Shown: positions 5,056-6,296 of the stretch, piece by piece
How the letters are laid out: every line of letters starts with the position of its first letter
Numbering within the stretch: position 1 is the first letter of the stretch
Origin: Opitutales bacterium
GTDB lineage: Bacteria; Verrucomicrobiota; Verrucomicrobiia; Opitutales; Opitutaceae
Assembly (NCBI GenBank): GCA_021772595.1
Contig: JAJFLS010000660.1
Location: 1 to 6,296, forward strand
Reading direction: 5' to 3'
DNA length: 6,296 nt
Translations under genes and position numbers: made by a program
The notes under the pieces: generated by a model
What the model was told of the DNA's origin: nothing
Databases searched by the model: none
Seen by the model: the letters and a program-made list of their open reading frames with translations, nothing else

Positions 5056-6296
5056 AATGACCAGCCGCGACAGGCCCCGCCAATTCGGGGCTATCCGCCT
5101 CGTCTTCAACGTCTTCCATGTCATCAATTCGGCCATTGGTTGAGCCATTCGATGACGGTAAATGACCCCCAAAGTCTAAACTTTGTGAGTCTATTTGTGC
5201 GCGCTTGGCTTGGTCCACCTCGCCAGCCGAACCCCGCCACTCCAGGGACTCCACCGCGTTGAATGTCGGGAGCTGGGAAGCGTCCGTGTATATCTGGGAT
5301 GTCAGCTTCGGGTCGCTGTGACGCATCAGCTCCTGGGCCAGTCGTTGAGACACGCCGCTTCTCGCGAGCTTCGTGGCGAAGGTGTACCGCAGGGCATGGA
5401 AATCGACCTTCCGGTTCAGTGCGTCGAATTTATCGATTCCGGCCTTCTTCAGGTCCCGGTTGAAATTCACATACGGATTTCTGGGGATTTTGAATAGGTG
5501 GTCACCGGGCTCCTTATCGACCAGAACGGTGGCAAGCTCTGCGATCAATCCCGAATGGATCGGCACGGGGGCATCCTTCTTGTTCTTGGTCGTCGAAGAG
5601 CGAACCTTGAAATGAGGATTAGCATCCCCAAGATGAACATCCAATACCACCAACTGCCTGCACTCGTTCAAGCGAAGCCCGGTGTAAGCCGCAGTCAAAT
5701 AAAGCAGGCGACGCTGAGGAGCCGCCTCGATCAGAAGGTCGAGCTCGTCATCGGTGAACGCCCGTCGCTTTTGCTGTTTGCCGCGTATTTCAACCTTAGT
5801 GACTTTCAATAGGGAATTAGTCATCAATCGCCCGTTTTTCACACACCAGTTGAGCAGCGCCGAAATCGCATTCAGGTATTCATTTAGTGTCTTGGGAGCC
5901 GCGGCCTTCTGTAGCGACCGCCACGAGATGAAGCTATCGGGCGTCACGTCTTTGAAAAACCTCCATTGGCATTCGTCGAACATACGCCGGTTTCGGGAAT
6001 TGATACGCTTGATGTACGCCTCGCTCCGTCCCTGAATCTCCAAATCGCTCACGAAGTCGGCAAGGTGCTTCTCCAATAACTTCGAAGCGGAGCTTCGCTG
6101 CAGTTTCGGAGCGACGATGCCCGCTCGCTCCTGCTCCTTGTCCCAGACCATCTCACTGAGTTTCTTCTCCGCGACCTGCTTGTCTCCGGTGCCAAGAGGG
6201 ACATCCGTAATCGTAAAATCGCCGTCCAGCCGATAACGGCCCCGGTACAACCGGGCCGTCACCGACTTTCCGTCCTTATTCTTGCGACGTGGCTTG
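4973..6296 (-). CDS. Tyrosine recombinase/integrase, start probably beyond window edge
   Basis: This is a site-specific recombinase of the phage-integrase superfamily. A GTG at 6262 could start a 429-residue protein. The frame stays open to base 6296, however, and the extra codons read KPRRKNKDGKS running into TARLYRGRYRL, like a natural N-terminus, so the true start is probably just outside. Numbering from the GTG: an Arm/N-terminal region is at 1-60, a SAM-like core-binding domain at about 62-155, and a catalytic domain at about 168-340. The catalytic set is complete: Arg197 (TGLRLNE), Lys226 (STTKNKK), His289 and Arg292 (HALRYTFAT), His315 (LMRHSD) and nucleophile Tyr325 (QIYTDA). After about residue 343 comes an unconserved, Ser/Asp/Glu-rich tail whose last 28 or so codons are antisense to tRNA-Leu, with the TAG at 4973-4975 inside the acceptor stem. 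It would integrate and excise an element extending rightward. Confidence 0.95.
   Translation of the reverse strand, partial: KPRRKNKDGKSVTARLYRGRYRLDGDFTITDVPLGTGDKQVAEKKLSEMVWDKEQERAGIVAPKLQRSSASKLLEKHLADFVSDLEIQGRSEAYIKRINSRNRRMFDECQWRFFKDVTPDSFISWRSLQKAAAPKTLNEYLNAISALLNWCVKNGRLMTNSLLKVTKVEIRGKQQKRRAFTDDELDLLIEAAPQRRLLYLTAAYTGLRLNECRQLVVLDVHLGDANPHFKVRSSTTKNKKDAPVPIHSGLIAELATVLVDKEPGDHLFKIPRNPYVNFNRDLKKAGIDKFDALNRKVDFHALRYTFATKLARSGVSQRLAQELMRHSDPKLTSQIYTDASQLPTFNAVESLEWRGSAGEVDQAKRAQIDSQSLDFGGHLPSSNGSTNGRIDDMEDVEDEADSPELAGPVAAGHLVPRGGLEPPHLAIPDPKSGVSTNSTT
5003..5055. mobile_element. Probable attachment site (element left boundary) in the 3' half of tRNA-Leu
   Basis: A tyrosine recombinase gene abuts a tRNA and reads toward it, the classic layout of an island integrated at a tRNA 3' end. 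The identity block between attB and attP normally spans part of the region from the anticodon loop to the CCA, which keeps the tRNA intact. The limits given are therefore a guess at the largest plausible core. The second direct repeat (attR) is not in this window, since the element runs past the right edge, so the crossover cannot be fixed. Confidence 0.45.
5073..5092. other. Small GC-rich stem-loop downstream of tRNA-Leu
   Basis: GCCCCG 5074-5079 pairs perfectly with CGGGGC 5086-5091 around the 6-nt loop CCAATT, and a G-U pair extends the stem. It lies 18 nt after the tRNA CCA, where a terminator would be expected, but no T-run follows, so termination is doubtful. It is also inside the integrase tail coding region and close to the presumed attachment site, so a role as a recombination-protein site or chance is equally possible. 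Confidence 0.25.

Noticed and set aside
4963..5172. Minus-strand ORF antisense to tRNA-Leu (GGDSNPHTLRYQIL type translation)
   Set aside because: This is a well-known spurious translation of the antisense strand of a tRNA-Leu gene.
5195..6035. Several plus-strand ORFs of 66-104 codons opposite the integrase
   Set aside because: They overlap each other and a recombinase with intact catalytic residues, and none has recognisable features.
1..6296. CRISPR arrays, insertion-sequence transposases, replication origins
   Set aside because: No regularly spaced direct repeats, transposase-like ORFs with terminal inverted repeats, or iteron/DnaA-box clusters were seen on reading through.

Overview
The window looks like chromosomal DNA from a Gram-negative bacterium. 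A TolC-type outer-membrane channel and a periplasmic adaptor imply two membranes. Several starts lack a Shine-Dalgarno sequence, the gene spacing is loose, the tyrosine recombinase has a particular style, and there is a REP-like GTAGCTCAG/CTGAGCTAC repeat. Together these suggest a Verrucomicrobiota (Opitutae-like) genome. That placement is inference from overall resemblance, not from a marker gene.

Layout from left to right. (1) Positions 1-807 (+) hold the C-terminal 268 codons of a sugar-phosphate nucleotidyltransferase whose N-terminus lies outside the window. (2) Positions 822-886 hold a REPIN-like pair of inverted REP hairpins between two convergent genes. (3) Positions 3423-906 (-) are a two-gene efflux operon: a TolC-family outer-membrane protein followed 22 bp later by an RND/HlyD-type periplasmic adaptor. 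No inner-membrane pump is encoded in this stretch. (4) Positions 3424-3668 are the divergent intergenic region, presumably with promoters for both sides. (5) Positions 3669-3814 form what appears to be a complete ribosome-mediated transcription attenuator: a 23-residue leader peptide with seven aromatic residues in a nine-residue block (YNFWFYTFW), a protector hairpin, an antiterminator, and a perfect 18-bp intrinsic terminator. (6) Positions 3835-4914 (+) are the controlled gene, a class I DAHP synthase (AroF/G/H family), first enzyme of the shikimate pathway to Phe, Tyr and Trp. (7) Positions 4971-5055 (+) are tRNA-Leu(UAG). (8) Positions 6296-4973 (-) are a tyrosine recombinase. Its reading frame is open to the right edge of the window and its 3' end runs antisense through the whole tRNA gene, which marks the left boundary of an element integrated at tRNA-Leu.

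The most interesting object is the attenuator upstream of DAHP synthase. The leader codes for all three end products of the pathway, and the three mutually exclusive RNA helices can be drawn base by base. The expected behaviour is that stalling of the leader ribosome at Tyr/Phe/Trp codons frees the antiterminator strand and lets RNA polymerase reach the synthase gene. When aromatic aminoacyl-tRNAs are plentiful, the ribosome reaches the stop codon, covers that strand, and the terminator forms.
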